From: an uncultured Dorea sp.
GTDB lineage: Bacteria > Bacillota > Clostridia > Lachnospirales > Lachnospiraceae
Assembly: GCA_910584095.1 (NCBI GenBank)
Contig: CAJTYU010000014.1
Span: 1-64,000, forward strand
DNA length: 64,000 nucleotides
Reading direction: 5' to 3'
Shown here: positions 27,322 through 36,854 of the stretch, piece by piece
Layout: the number at the start of each line of letters is the position of its first letter
Position numbering within the stretch: the stretch's first letter is position 1
Translations under genes and position numbers: made by a program
Notes under the pieces: model-generated
The model's database searches: none
What the model saw: the letters and a program-made list of their open reading frames with translations, nothing else
Told to the model about the DNA's origin: nothing

Positions 27322-28356
27322 TTATCTTCTTATATCATAGTTCATATTCATCAGGTTTTTGATGCTCTGTGCGTCATCTGTAATATTGCCGTCTCCATGA
27401 ATGGTATGCTTAATCGCGCTGCTTGCGACAGCAAAGTTTATCATATCTTCCGGCGTAAAGTTCTTCATCATAGCATAAATCAGCCCGCTGGCAAATGCAT
27501 CTCCGCCGCCTACCCGGTCTAAGATATGAAATGTATAGGTCCTGCTCTCACTGGTCTTTCCCTGATACCACATATAGGCTTTCAAGCTGTTTTCGCTTCC
27601 GCTGTGGGCATAGCGTACATGCCGGGCAATACATTTTATATTGGGATACCGTGAGATAAATTCCCGGAAAACTGCATCCTGCTGTTCATAATCCGGATGG
27701 AACGGAATATCATCCTTATAATCCCTCCCGTCCGGCCCCGGCAGGTGATAGGGTTCGATTCCCAGTAATACGTCTACGTACGGCAGACATCCGGTACAAT
27801 AGTCCCTTGCTTTCTCCCAGCTCCAGAGCGCGCTTCGGAAATTCCCGTCAAAGCTGACCGTCATATCCAGTTTTTTTGCAGTTTCCAAACAGCGCATAAT
27901 CAATCTCCCCAGCCCTTCTCCCAACGCCGGAGTAATCCCAGACAAATGCAGCCAGTCATATCCTCTCAGCAGCTCTTCTACATCAACCTTAGAAAAATCA
28001 TATTCCGTCATTGCGCTGTGCTTCCGGTCATAGATGACTTTGCTGGCACGAATCCCATATCCGGTTTCCAGAAAATAAGCGCCCAGCCTGTGGGTCGGAG
28101 CCTCCTCCTTTGCAGCGCGGATCACCGGCGTACAATGTACATCATTGCTCCGCAGCATCCGGATCGCGCTTTTCCCAAGGCTGTTATCCGGCACTACCGT
28201 AAAGAAAGTACTGTCAATTCCCAAATTAGCCAAGGCCAGCGCAATATTCGCCTCGCTTCCCCCATAGCTTGCCCGGAAACTATTCGCCATCCGTATTTTC
28301 CCATAATCAGGCGGCGTCAGCCGGAGCAGTATCTCTCCGATCGTAATAAATCTCAT
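27322..28356 (-). CDS. PfkB-family sugar kinase, 2-keto-3-deoxygluconate kinase-like
   Basis: 344 residues from the ATG at 28356, which has AGAGAGG upstream (the frame opens at 28386). PfkB features: the N-terminal substrate region GEILLRLTPPDYGK and SYGGSEANIALALANLG, and the C-terminal catalytic DRVGGGDAFASG, in which Asp is the base and the Gly stretch the anion hole. KDG kinase phosphorylates 2-keto-3-deoxygluconate to KDPG, the substrate of the aldolase encoded two genes away. It begins about 30 bases after a paralogous kinase on the same strand, the last gene of the operon. Confidence 0.85.
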   Translation of the reverse strand: MRFITIGEILLRLTPPDYGKIRMANSFRASYGGSEANIALALANLGIDSTFFTVVPDNSLGKSAIRMLRSNDVHCTPVIRAAKEEAPTHRLGAYFLETGYGIRASKVIYDRKHSAMTEYDFSKVDVEELLRGYDWLHLSGITPALGEGLGRLIMRCLETAKKLDMTVSFDGNFRSALWSWEKARDYCTGCLPYVDVLLGIEPYHLPGPDGRDYKDDIPFHPDYEQQDAVFREFISRYPNIKCIARHVRYAHSGSENSLKAYMWYQGKTSESRTYTFHILDRVGGGDAFASGLIYAMMKNFTPEDMINFAVASSAIKHTIHGDGNITDDAQSIKNLMNMNYDIRR

Positions 28357-28388
28357 GGTATTTACCTCTCTGTATTTTCTTCTCATTA

Positions 28389-29486
28389 TCAGCGCTGTAC
28401 TCTGGCTCCCGCGCCGCCCATAACCGCTTCTACTTCTTTTCTGCTAGCCATAGTCGTATCGCCCGGAGTTGTCATTGCAAGCGCGCCGTGAGCCGCTCCA
28501 TAATTCACCGCCGTTCCTGCGTCCTCTGTCGTCATCAAGCCGTAAATCAATCCCGATGCGAAGGAGTCTCCGCCGCCTACCCGGTCCAGAATCTCCAGCC
28601 CATTATAATCCTTTGCCTTATAAATCTCTCCGTCCGCCCAGCAGATGGCGCTCCAATCATTGACTGTAGCAGTTTTCACTGTACGGAGCGTCGTTGCTAC
28701 CGCCTTGAAATTCGGATAAGCCAGCGCTGCTTCATTGATCATCTTCCGGTAACCGTCCAGATTCAATTCCTTCAGGTTTTCATCGTTCCCTTCGATCTCG
28801 AAGCCCAGACAAGCGGTAAAGTCCTCCTCATTTCCAATCATAACGTCTACATATTTAGCAATTTCCTTATTAATCTCCTGAGCCTTTGCCTGACCTCCGA
28901 TGGCGCTCCACATAGAAGGGCGGTAATTCAGATCATAGGAAACCAGAGTCCCATATTTCTTTGCGGTCTTGATTGCCGCAAGTACCGTTTCACAGGACTG
29001 TTCAGAAAGCGCAGCATAAATACCTCCGGTATGGAGCCACCTTACTCCTAATTCCCCAAAAATATACTCGAAATCAAAATCCTCCGGCGTCGCTTTGGAG
29101 ATGGCTGTATTCGCCCGGTCAGAACATCCTACCGCGCCCCGGATCCCATATCCCCGCTCGGTAAAATTAATACCGTTCCGGCAGATCCTTCCGATCCCGT
29201 CAGTTTTCATCCACTTAATTAAAGAAGTATCTACTCCCCCCTGCAGGATAAAATCCTCCATCAGCATCCCTACTTCATTATCTGCAAATGCAGTAAGAAT
29301 CGCCGTATTCATGCCAAAGCATCTGCGCAGGCCTCTCACTACATTATATTCTCCGCCGCCTTCCCATGCGCGAAAGTTCCTTGCCGTACGGATACGTCCC
29401 TCTCCCGGATCAAGCCGGAGCATGACCTCTCCAAGCGATACTGCGTCATATTTACATTCATTACTGGGTCTCAGATTCAGCTTCAT
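28389..29486 (-). CDS. PfkB-family sugar kinase, 2-keto-3-deoxygluconate kinase-like (second paralogue)
   Basis: 365 residues. The same family signatures as its neighbour: SLGEVMLRLDPGEGRIRTA, EGGGEYNVVRGLRRCFG and DRVGGGDSFASGLIYG. It differs in an insertion near residues 225-260 and in the substrate-facing positions (GGGEYN versus YGGSEAN), so the two kinases may act on different keto-deoxy acids. The order dehydratase-aldolase-kinase-kinase supports a semi-phosphorylated Entner-Doudoroff route, but which sugar acid each accepts is open. Confidence 0.85.
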   Translation of the reverse strand: MKLNLRPSNECKYDAVSLGEVMLRLDPGEGRIRTARNFRAWEGGGEYNVVRGLRRCFGMNTAILTAFADNEVGMLMEDFILQGGVDTSLIKWMKTDGIGRICRNGINFTERGYGIRGAVGCSDRANTAISKATPEDFDFEYIFGELGVRWLHTGGIYAALSEQSCETVLAAIKTAKKYGTLVSYDLNYRPSMWSAIGGQAKAQEINKEIAKYVDVMIGNEEDFTACLGFEIEGNDENLKELNLDGYRKMINEAALAYPNFKAVATTLRTVKTATVNDWSAICWADGEIYKAKDYNGLEILDRVGGGDSFASGLIYGLMTTEDAGTAVNYGAAHGALAMTTPGDTTMASRKEVEAVMGGAGARVQR

Positions 29487-29560
29487 CTTGATTTTACCTT
29501 CCTTTCTGACACTTACGGACAGAGCCTTCCTTTTGACTCCGCCGCTTATCTATATAGATG

Positions 29561-30190
29561 TTACCCTCGGATTTCCTTCACAAGCTCGACCGCTTCCTTT
29601 GTCATCTCACAAATCTTGTCAAACTCTCCCGACTTTATAAGATCTTCCTTTACCATCCAGCTTCCGCCGCAGCAAAGAATCTTGCCGCAGCTTAAATAAT
29701 CCTTCAGATTCCTCGCATTCACTCCGCCGGTAGGCATGAATCTTACCATCGTGTAAGGCGCTGCCAGCGCTTTGATCGTCGAAACTCCTCCGAATTGCTC
29801 CGCCGGAAAAAATTTCACTACCTTCAGCCCTCTCTTTACTGCCTGCGCTACCTCAGAAGGGGTAATGCATCCGGGAAATACCGGAATCTTATGTTCTATA
29901 CAGTAATCCACGATCTCTGGATCAAATCCTGGACTTACGATAAATTTTGCTCCCGCTGCCGCTGCGCGGTCCGCCTGCTCTATGGTAAGCACAGTACCCG
30001 CCCCTACCAGCATATCCGGAAAATGCTCCGCCATCCGACGAATCGATTCCTCCGCCGCATCTGTGCGAAAGGTTACCTCCGCGCAGGGAAGCCCTCCCTT
30101 TATCAAAGCCTTTGCAAGCGGCAGGGCATCCCTTACGTCATGCAGTACTACAACCGGCATCACTCCATATTTTTCTATCATCTTTTCCAT
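29561..30190 (-). CDS. eda: 2-keto-3-deoxy-6-phosphogluconate aldolase
   Basis: 209 residues from the ATG at 30190, with AGGAG upstream; the frame opens at 30217. It is a class I aldolase barrel: the Schiff-base Lys lies in GLKVVKFFPAEQFGG, with the catalytic Glu in PCAEVTFRTDAAEESI and the phosphate-binding MPTGGVN. It splits KDPG into pyruvate and glyceraldehyde 3-phosphate. Related enzymes act on other keto-hydroxy acids, but with KDG kinases and an Edd-type dehydratase adjacent, KDPG is the best guess. Confidence 0.9.
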   Translation of the reverse strand: MEKMIEKYGVMPVVVLHDVRDALPLAKALIKGGLPCAEVTFRTDAAEESIRRMAEHFPDMLVGAGTVLTIEQADRAAAAGAKFIVSPGFDPEIVDYCIEHKIPVFPGCITPSEVAQAVKRGLKVVKFFPAEQFGGVSTIKALAAPYTMVRFMPTGGVNARNLKDYLSCGKILCCGGSWMVKEDLIKSGEFDKICEMTKEAVELVKEIRG

Positions 30191-30252
30191 ATTACCATCT
30201 CCTATTTTCCTGATCATATTGCTATCTGCAGCAAATACCAGCCGCTCAGATT

Positions 30253-32004
30253 CTATTTATCATATGCAAGATAAGCGCCTTTCATCGGACTCGCCGCAAG
30301 TTCGCTGAATAGGCGCAGCACTCCCTTCTGATATTTCGGCTCGCGCCGTTTCCAGTTCTTCCTCCGCTCTGCAAGCGCCTGATCAATTTCCTCCATTGTC
30401 TTGCGTTCTCCGGCAATCCCTACAATATTCAATTTCCGTTCAAACACATCAATCTCTATCAAATCTCCCTCTTCTACCAGTGCAATCGGTCCGCCGTCTA
30501 CCGCCTCCGGACTGCAGTGTCCAATTACCGGCCCCGTAGACGCCCCGGAAAACCGCCCGTCTGTGATCAGCGCAATACTGCGTCCCAATTCTTTATCACT
30601 GCTGATCGCTTCTGAAGTGTAGAACATTTCTGGCATTCCGCTTCCTTTCGGCCCTTCATAGCGGATAAATACGGCGTCGCCTTTTTCTACCTTATGTTTT
30701 AATACTGCATCCAGACATTCTTCCTCACTGTCAAACGGCCTTGCCCTGAGAACTGCCCGATACATCTCCGGCGGGCAGGCGGTATGCTTAATCACTGCCC
30801 CTTCCGGCGCCAGATTCCCTTTTAGTACCGCGACGCTTCCATTTGTTCCAATCGCCTGATTGTAAGGACGGATGATATCCTCTTTCGTCAGCGTTACGCC
30901 ATAACGCTTATTAAAATCTTCCAGCCAGCGGCCGCATTTCTCATAAAAACCATGCTCTTTCAGGTCTTTTAAGTTTTCTCCCAAGGTTTTCCCGGTCACC
31001 GTCATCACATCCAGATGCAGATGCTCCTTAATTTCCTCCATGATCGCCGGAACGCCTCCAGCATAATAAAACACCTCTGCCGGCCAGCGCCCCGCCGGGC
31101 GGATATCCAACAGATACCGGGCTCCCCTGTGCAGCCTGTCGAAGGTATCCCCGGTAATTTCTATGCCAAATTCATGGGCCAGCGCCGGAAGATGCAATAG
31201 GCTGTTGGTGCTGCCGGAAATCGCGGCATGAACCAGAATCGCATTTTCAAAGCTCTCCATCGTCACAATGTCGCTGGGCTTCATGTGCGGCATGACGGCA
31301 AGCTTCACCGCCTGCTGACCCGCCTTATAAGCATATTCCTTCAGATCCGGACTTGCAGCGGGCATCAGCGCGCTTCCCGGAAGCGCCAGTCCAAGCGCCT
31401 CCGCCATAATCTGCATGGTAGAAGCAGTTCCGATAAAGGAGCAGGCTCCGCAGCTTGGGCAGGCATTGCATTTCGCCCAGTCCAGCTCCTTCTCATCAAT
31501 TTCGCCGCGTTCATACTGGGCGCTGTACATACCGAGCTGCTCTAACGTCAGCATCTGCGGCCCGGCGTTCATCGTTCCTCCCGGAACTACCACAGCCGGA
31601 ATATTCACTCTTGCAAGCCCCATCAAATTAGCAGGCATTCCCTTATCGCAGCTTGCCAGATAAACGCCCCCGTCAAAGGGCGTTGCCCCCGCATGTATTT
31701 CGATCATATTCGCGATCATTTCCCGGCTTGCAAGACTGTAGTTAATCCCGTCCGTTCCTTGGCTTTCCCCGTCGCAGATATCTGTAGCAAAATATCTCGC
31801 CCCATGACCTCCGGCGTCCGCTATGCCCTTACGTGCTTCTTCTACTAATATATCCAAATGTCCGCTTCCCGGATGGCTGTCGCCAAATGTACTCTCAATC
31901 ATAATCTGCGGTTTCGCAAGATCCTCCTTGGTCCATCCCGTTCCAATCCGGAGGGGATCCAGCTCCGGTGCAAGCTTACGCATTTCCTGACTTACTAATT
32001 TCAT
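30253..32004 (-). CDS. IlvD/Edd-family sugar-acid dehydratase
   Basis: 583 residues from the ATG at 32004, which follows GGAGGAG. Iron-sulfur cysteines are seen in ASCDKGMPANL and CNACPSCGACSFIGTASTMQ. GRFSGASTGPVIGHCSPEA is the conserved C-terminal signature of the family. Members dehydrate dihydroxy acids: IlvD in branched amino acids, Edd on 6-phosphogluconate, YjhG-like enzymes on xylonate. No ilv genes are nearby, and the neighbours are a gluconate permease, KDG kinases and an aldolase, so an aldonic acid such as gluconate is the probable substrate. The exact acid is inferred. Confidence 0.88.
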   Translation of the reverse strand: MKLVSQEMRKLAPELDPLRIGTGWTKEDLAKPQIMIESTFGDSHPGSGHLDILVEEARKGIADAGGHGARYFATDICDGESQGTDGINYSLASREMIANMIEIHAGATPFDGGVYLASCDKGMPANLMGLARVNIPAVVVPGGTMNAGPQMLTLEQLGMYSAQYERGEIDEKELDWAKCNACPSCGACSFIGTASTMQIMAEALGLALPGSALMPAASPDLKEYAYKAGQQAVKLAVMPHMKPSDIVTMESFENAILVHAAISGSTNSLLHLPALAHEFGIEITGDTFDRLHRGARYLLDIRPAGRWPAEVFYYAGGVPAIMEEIKEHLHLDVMTVTGKTLGENLKDLKEHGFYEKCGRWLEDFNKRYGVTLTKEDIIRPYNQAIGTNGSVAVLKGNLAPEGAVIKHTACPPEMYRAVLRARPFDSEEECLDAVLKHKVEKGDAVFIRYEGPKGSGMPEMFYTSEAISSDKELGRSIALITDGRFSGASTGPVIGHCSPEAVDGGPIALVEEGDLIEIDVFERKLNIVGIAGERKTMEEIDQALAERRKNWKRREPKYQKGVLRLFSELAASPMKGAYLAYDK

Positions 32005-32023
32005 ACCTGTCTCTCCTCCAATC

Positions 32024-33379
32024 CTATGCAAAAAATGAAATAATCAAAGCAATAATAAATCCTGTGCCGCCCACCAGCGTCTCCATAATCGTCCATGTCT
32101 TAAGAGTCGTCTTTTCATCCAATCCGACCAGTGATTTCACCAGCCAGAAACCAGAATCATTAAAGTGCGAGCAAACGGTCGCACCGCCTGCTACTGCCAT
32201 GACTACGCAGGCAAGATACAGCGGAGACAGTTCCGTAATTCCCGGCAGAGCCGCAATGATCCCGGCTGCCATCGTCATAGCTACCGTTGCGGAGCCTACA
32301 CAGATACGTACCAGCGCAGCTACAATAAACGCAATCAGAACAATCGGAAGATTTGCAGAGGATACTGCATTTCCAATTACATCTCCAAGCCCCGAATATT
32401 GAAGCATATACCTAAGCACGCCGCCGCAGGCAGTGACCAGAAGAATCAGCCCGGTCGGCTCCAATGATTTTGTCATAATTTTCTCCAGTTCAGGCATCGT
32501 ATACCCATGTCTGGTACCAAGCATATACATTGCTGCAAGCGTTGCAATCAACAGCGCCATAAAGGGCTGCCCTAAAAACGCAAGAACCGGCTCTGCAGGC
32601 GCCATCGCCGGAACAACCCCCGCAACGGATTTCAGCACGATCAATACCAGCGGAATCAGAATAATTCCCACCACCGTGCCAAATCCCGGCAATTTGGATT
32701 CATCAAATTCTTCTTGGTTTGCCACATGCTCCGGAACAGGCACATAATATTTCTTCCCACAGATGGAACCCCAGACAGGCCCGGAAACTACCATCGCTAC
32801 AAATCCGCATAAAATACCAACCAAAATTACAATTCCAAGATCCACATCCAGCATTGTCGCTACCAGAACCGGGCCCGGCGTAGGCGGAATAAACGCATGG
32901 CCTACCGCAAGTCCGGCAAGCAGAGGAACCGCATAGAACAAAGATGAGCGCTTCGTCTTCTTGGCCAATGAAAAAGCCAAAGGAATCAGAATGATCAGGC
33001 CAGCGTCAAAGAATACCGGCATCGCAATAACAAGGCCTGTAATTCCAAGGGCCCACGCCGCTTTCTGGTCCCCAAATTTATTTACCATTGTTACCGCCAG
33101 CGTCTGCGCGCCTCCCGATACTTCCAATATCGCCCCAAACATAGATCCCAAGCCAACCAGCAAAGCAATACCTTTTAACGTGAGACTAATACCGTCGTCT
33201 ACCGCCGTCACAATATCGTCAAAGGGCATTCCCGCAATCATGCCAATCGCAACCGCCCCGATTAAGATCGATAGCATAGCATGAACCTTGAACTTAATAA
33301 TTAACACTAGCAAAATCGCCAATCCTATTACTGCCGCCAGAATCAGCCGCGAAGAATTTAAAGCTGCTGTAGCTTCCAT
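32024..33379 (-). CDS. GntP-family gluconate:proton symporter
   Basis: 451 residues with about a dozen hydrophobic helices. GntP-type blocks include LIGAVAIGMIAGMPFDDIV, GLGSMFGAILEVSGGAQTLA, HAFIPPTPGPVLVA and CSHFNDSGFWLVKS. The family imports gluconate and related sugar acids with protons. It is the first gene of the catabolic operon and ends 20 bases before the dehydratase. A strong promoter flanked by two palindromes lies upstream. Confidence 0.92.
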   Translation of the reverse strand: MEATAALNSSRLILAAVIGLAILLVLIIKFKVHAMLSILIGAVAIGMIAGMPFDDIVTAVDDGISLTLKGIALLVGLGSMFGAILEVSGGAQTLAVTMVNKFGDQKAAWALGITGLVIAMPVFFDAGLIILIPLAFSLAKKTKRSSLFYAVPLLAGLAVGHAFIPPTPGPVLVATMLDVDLGIVILVGILCGFVAMVVSGPVWGSICGKKYYVPVPEHVANQEEFDESKLPGFGTVVGIILIPLVLIVLKSVAGVVPAMAPAEPVLAFLGQPFMALLIATLAAMYMLGTRHGYTMPELEKIMTKSLEPTGLILLVTACGGVLRYMLQYSGLGDVIGNAVSSANLPIVLIAFIVAALVRICVGSATVAMTMAAGIIAALPGITELSPLYLACVVMAVAGGATVCSHFNDSGFWLVKSLVGLDEKTTLKTWTIMETLVGGTGFIIALIISFFA

Positions 33380-33414
33380 TTCTCATACCTCCATATGTAC
33401 TCTCTTTTTCTTTT

Positions 33415-33436
33415 AAACATCAGACGTCTTATGTTT
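33415..33436. promoter_or_regulatory. palindromic operator downstream of the gntP promoter
   Basis: AAACATCAGACGTCTTATGTTT is a near-perfect 22-base palindrome (one mismatched pair). It covers the transcription start region of the operon and is a likely site for the GntR regulator encoded just upstream. Confidence 0.65.
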
Positions 33437-33445
33437 CATGCCTAA

Positions 33446-33474
33446 ATTATATATAATTCTTGATTTCTTGTAAA
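33446..33474 (-). promoter_or_regulatory. promoter of the gntP sugar-acid operon
   Basis: On the minus strand TTTACA (33469-33474), 17 bases, TATAAT (33446-33451). Confidence 0.82.
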
Positions 33475-33489
33475 TACATCTGATGTATT
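33473..33489. promoter_or_regulatory. palindromic operator touching the gntP -35 box
   Basis: AATACATC-T-GATGTATT is a perfect 17-base palindrome that touches the -35 hexamer. It shares the ACATC/GATGT arms with the downstream palindrome, so one dimeric regulator could bind both. Confidence 0.65.
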
Positions 33490-33510
33490 TTGTTCTGATT
33501 CTACTCTTTG

Positions 33511-33556
33511 CATAAAAAAGGGTTTGTTTTTTCATAAAAACAAACCCTTTTTTATG
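33511..33556. terminator. terminator between the GntR gene and the gntP promoter
   Basis: CATAAAAAAGGGTTTGTTTTT pairs almost completely with AAAACAAACCCTTTTTTATG. The A and T runs make it usable on both strands. It separates the regulator transcript from the operon. Confidence 0.88.
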
Positions 33557-33616
33557 CACTTTTTCCATACGGCCTATATCCTTATTCAAAATCCTCTATC
33601 ACCGAGGTTAAACACA

Positions 33617-34372
33617 TCAGACATTTTGCGCCTCAGACGGTGTTATAATTTGAATTTCCCGCCTCTTTTCCTCATCATGGCTCTCCTTTATCTGCATCAG
33701 CATCTGACGGTTATAAGTCAAATGCATAATAGACGCATATCTAGCCCCGGCAGAATCGCCCTTTTCTATTGCCTCCACAATCGCTCTATGCGTATATATC
33801 GTTTCTTTCAATAGCTTCCTTTTCGTAAGATTCACAAAAGATAATACCGAACTTTGTATAATAGGCTGCAGGATCTCAATTACCCTGTTCTTGCTGCATT
33901 TCGCAATATAGGTATGAAATTCTACATCCTTATTCGCATGGTTCTTTCCAGCGAGAAACAATTCTTCCGTCTCGTCGCACAATCGCTTTAACTGCCGTTT
34001 GTCTTCTTCTTCAGCATTCTCTGCCGCAAGCGACGCAATATTCGGCTCAATCATCAAACGGACTTCTACTAATTCCAGAGCCAGCTCATACTTATCCGGG
34101 AATTGGGAAAATCCAAGGGGATCATCCTCCAATTTATTGGTGCTCACAACATATGTCCCAGACCCTCTCCGCACCTCAAGAATCCCCTTGGATACCAGAC
34201 TTTTCACCGTTTCCCGTATCGTACTCCTTCCAACGCCAAACTTCTCCGCAAGCTCATATTCATTGGGAATCTTCTGACCGATCTCAATTGGTTCCTTTAA
34301 AATATAATTCATCAGCTCATCCTCTACCTGGGAGGCAAGCAATTTCTTATTTATCTTTTCACACTGATACAT
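33617..34372 (-). CDS. GntR-family (FadR-type) transcriptional regulator of the sugar-acid operon
   Basis: 251 residues with GAAGGAG before the ATG at 34372. An N-terminal winged helix-turn-helix (EYELAEKFGVGRSTIRETVKSLVSKGIL, EVRRGSGTYV) is followed by an all-helical FCD ligand domain with a metal-site-like EFHTYIAKCS. FadR-type GntR proteins bind sugar acids or other carboxylates and usually repress the neighbouring catabolic operon. The gene lies directly upstream of gntP on the same strand. The palindromes at 33415 and 33473 are its probable sites. Effector is inferred only. Confidence 0.88.
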   Translation of the reverse strand: MYQCEKINKKLLASQVEDELMNYILKEPIEIGQKIPNEYELAEKFGVGRSTIRETVKSLVSKGILEVRRGSGTYVVSTNKLEDDPLGFSQFPDKYELALELVEVRLMIEPNIASLAAENAEEEDKRQLKRLCDETEELFLAGKNHANKDVEFHTYIAKCSKNRVIEILQPIIQSSVLSFVNLTKRKLLKETIYTHRAIVEAIEKGDSAGARYASIMHLTYNRQMLMQIKESHDEEKRREIQIITPSEAQNV

Positions 34373-34432
34373 ACCATTCTCCTTCTGAAGCGCTTCGATT
34401 CTCTGCTCTAAAAATCTCTGAATTTATAATTC

Positions 34433-34461
34433 ATCATACCATTTTCCCCATGCAATCTCAA
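34433..34461 (-). promoter_or_regulatory. promoter of the GntR regulator gene
   Basis: On the minus strand TTGAGA (34456-34461), 17 bases, TATGAT (34433-34438). Confidence 0.65.
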
Positions 34462-34487
34462 CTCAAAACTGATCTGCCAAATGTATG

Positions 34488-34516
34488 ATAAAAGGGATGT
34501 GCCAAAGCACATCCCC
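34488..34516 (-). terminator. terminator of the EF-G-like gene
   Basis: GGGATGTGC pairs with GCACATCCC across a 4-base loop. On the minus strand it is followed by TTTTATC. Confidence 0.8.
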
Positions 34517-34543
34517 ATAAACATAGAGCCTTCTTATTCTTTT

Positions 34544-36619
34544 CTACTCTTCTGCAGCGCGCTTTGCAATCTCTGCTTCCTGCACGTCAGACGGAGCCTG
34601 CTCATAGCGGGCAAATTCATACTCGTAAGTACCTCTGCCGCCCGTCATGGAACGAAGCACGGTACAGTATCCAAACATACCGGTCATCGGCACGTCCGCC
34701 TCGATTGCGGTACGGCCTCCGCCTACCGGATTCATGCCCAGTACGCGGCCGCGGCGCTTATTCAAATCACCCATAACATCGCCGGTGTAATCATCCGGAA
34801 CCGTAACCTTCACAGATACGATTGGCTCTAAGAGAACCGGGCCCGCTTCCATGAAGCCCTTCTTGAACGCCTGAATCGTAGCCGTCTTAAACGCCATCTC
34901 TGAAGAGTCCACCGGATGGTAAGAGCCATCATACAGGATCGCCTTCACGCCCACTACCGGATATCCGGCCAAAGGTCCTTTAAGTACAGATTCCTGGAGT
35001 CCCTTCTCTACAGCCGGAAAATAATTCTTCGGAACCGCTCCGCCTACCACCACTTCTTCAAACACGAAAGGCGTCTCCAGATCTCCAGACGGCTCAAACT
35101 TCATCTTAACATGGCCGTACTGTCCGTGTCCGCCGGACTGCTTCTTGTACTTGGTATCCACATCCGAATTCTTCTTCAGAGTCTCGCGGAATGCAACCTT
35201 CGGCGTCTCCAGTATAATCTCGCACTTATATCTTGCAGCCAGCTTGCTTGCAATAATCTCAAGGTGCTGGTCGCCCATACCGTAAAGCAGCGTCTGGCGG
35301 TTCTCGCTGTCATTGATTACCTTAATCGTAACGTCTTCCGCCATCATCCTCTGCAGCGCTTGAGACACCTTGTCCTCATCCCCCTTATTCTTGCAGGAAT
35401 ACTTCATATATGTATAAGGCTTGGAGTATTCTGTCTTTCCAAACAGAACCTGATTAGCTTTGGTAGACAGAGTATCGCCGGTCTTCGTGCTGGACAGCTT
35501 TGCAATCGCGCCAATATCGCCGGCAAACATCTCGCTTACTTCCACCGGCTTATTACCGCACATGGTATAAATCTTACCAAGCTTCTCCTCTGTCTCCGCA
35601 CCTGCGTTATATAAAACATCATCGCCCTTCAGCACGCCGGAGCATACCTTAACGAAAGAATATTTACCGATAAACGGATCAACCATAGTCTTAAATACAT
35701 AAGCGCTCTTTGAAGCGGCAAAATTATAGTTTGCTTCAAACATCTCATTGGTTGTACGGTTAATTCCAATACATTCCCTGCAGTCCGGGCTTGGGAAGAA
35801 ACGAACGATATCGGATAACAGATTCGCTACGCCCTGCGCCTGGACATTAGAACCCATAGCAACCGGAACGATACTTCCGCTCATAACCTCCGTACGCATC
35901 GCCGCGCGGATCTCTTCCACGGAGAACTCATCTCCTTCAAAGTATCTGTCCATAAACTCATCGCTGGTCTCTGCAACAGACTCCAGCAGCTTCTCCCGGT
36001 AATTCTCTACATATTCCATGCAGTAATCCGGAATCTCACATTCTTCTCTTGTACCGATGCCTGTGTACTTCCTTCCCGCATTCTTGATCAAATTCACATA
36101 ACCCACAAGCTTCTCATTTTCACGAATCGGTGAAAAATGCGGCGCAATCACCTTGCCGTATTTTTCGGTCAGATCTTCTACAATCTGACGGAAGCTGGCG
36201 TCGTCCACATCCATCTCGGTCACATATACCATACGAGGCAGGTTGTACTTATCACACAGTTCCCATGCCTTTTCCGTCCCGACTTCCACACCCGCTTTTC
36301 CAGATACTACGATGATCGCCGCATCCGCTGCGCTGGCCGCTTCCTCCGCCTCGCCGACGAAATCAAAATAACCGGGAGTATCCAGCACGTTAATCTTCGC
36401 CTTCTCCCACTCAATTGGTATCAGAGTTGTACCAATTGAAAATCCGCGTTTCTGTTCCTCTTTATCAAAATCGCTGATCGTATTGCCGTCGGACACCTTG
36501 CCCATACGGTTTGATGCGCCTGATACATAAGCCATGGCCTCAACAAGACTTGTCTTCCCACATCCTCCATGTCCCAGCAGAACTACGTTTCTGATCTCGT
36601 CTGTTCTGTATACCTTCAT
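34544..36619 (-). CDS. EF-G-like translation GTPase (second type, not the canonical fusA)
   Basis: 691 residues with the five-domain order of EF-G. The P-loop is LLGHGGCGKTSLVEAM, G3 is VLDTPGYFDF, and the later domains carry GQYGHVKMKFEPS and the C-terminal GRGTYEYEFARYEQAP. The G4 position, normally NKxD for guanine recognition, reads TEMD (YVTEMDVDD). The protein lacks ribosomal-protein neighbours, so it is a paralogue of the kind found in many Clostridia rather than the housekeeping factor. Its job (translocation, recycling or stress) cannot be told from sequence. Confidence 0.85.
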   Translation of the reverse strand: MKVYRTDEIRNVVLLGHGGCGKTSLVEAMAYVSGASNRMGKVSDGNTISDFDKEEQKRGFSIGTTLIPIEWEKAKINVLDTPGYFDFVGEAEEAASAADAAIIVVSGKAGVEVGTEKAWELCDKYNLPRMVYVTEMDVDDASFRQIVEDLTEKYGKVIAPHFSPIRENEKLVGYVNLIKNAGRKYTGIGTREECEIPDYCMEYVENYREKLLESVAETSDEFMDRYFEGDEFSVEEIRAAMRTEVMSGSIVPVAMGSNVQAQGVANLLSDIVRFFPSPDCRECIGINRTTNEMFEANYNFAASKSAYVFKTMVDPFIGKYSFVKVCSGVLKGDDVLYNAGAETEEKLGKIYTMCGNKPVEVSEMFAGDIGAIAKLSSTKTGDTLSTKANQVLFGKTEYSKPYTYMKYSCKNKGDEDKVSQALQRMMAEDVTIKVINDSENRQTLLYGMGDQHLEIIASKLAARYKCEIILETPKVAFRETLKKNSDVDTKYKKQSGGHGQYGHVKMKFEPSGDLETPFVFEEVVVGGAVPKNYFPAVEKGLQESVLKGPLAGYPVVGVKAILYDGSYHPVDSSEMAFKTATIQAFKKGFMEAGPVLLEPIVSVKVTVPDDYTGDVMGDLNKRRGRVLGMNPVGGGRTAIEADVPMTGMFGYCTVLRSMTGGRGTYEYEFARYEQAPSDVQEAEIAKRAAEE

Positions 36620-36854
36620 ATTTGCTGCCTCCTTAAAATTAAGTTCTCATGGATATATTGTACTAAATTTTCTTCTCCGTTACAACTATTTTATCAGTTT
36701 TTAACAAAATAAAGCATATACAATAAGCAGACCGCCGCACTGAGTCTCCTTCCGGCAAGCATCAAAGTCTGAATATAGTGGTATAAATAAAAAAGTTCTG
36801 TTATAATAAGCACGACAGAATAGGCAGAATCACTGCACGAAAGGAATGATTACT

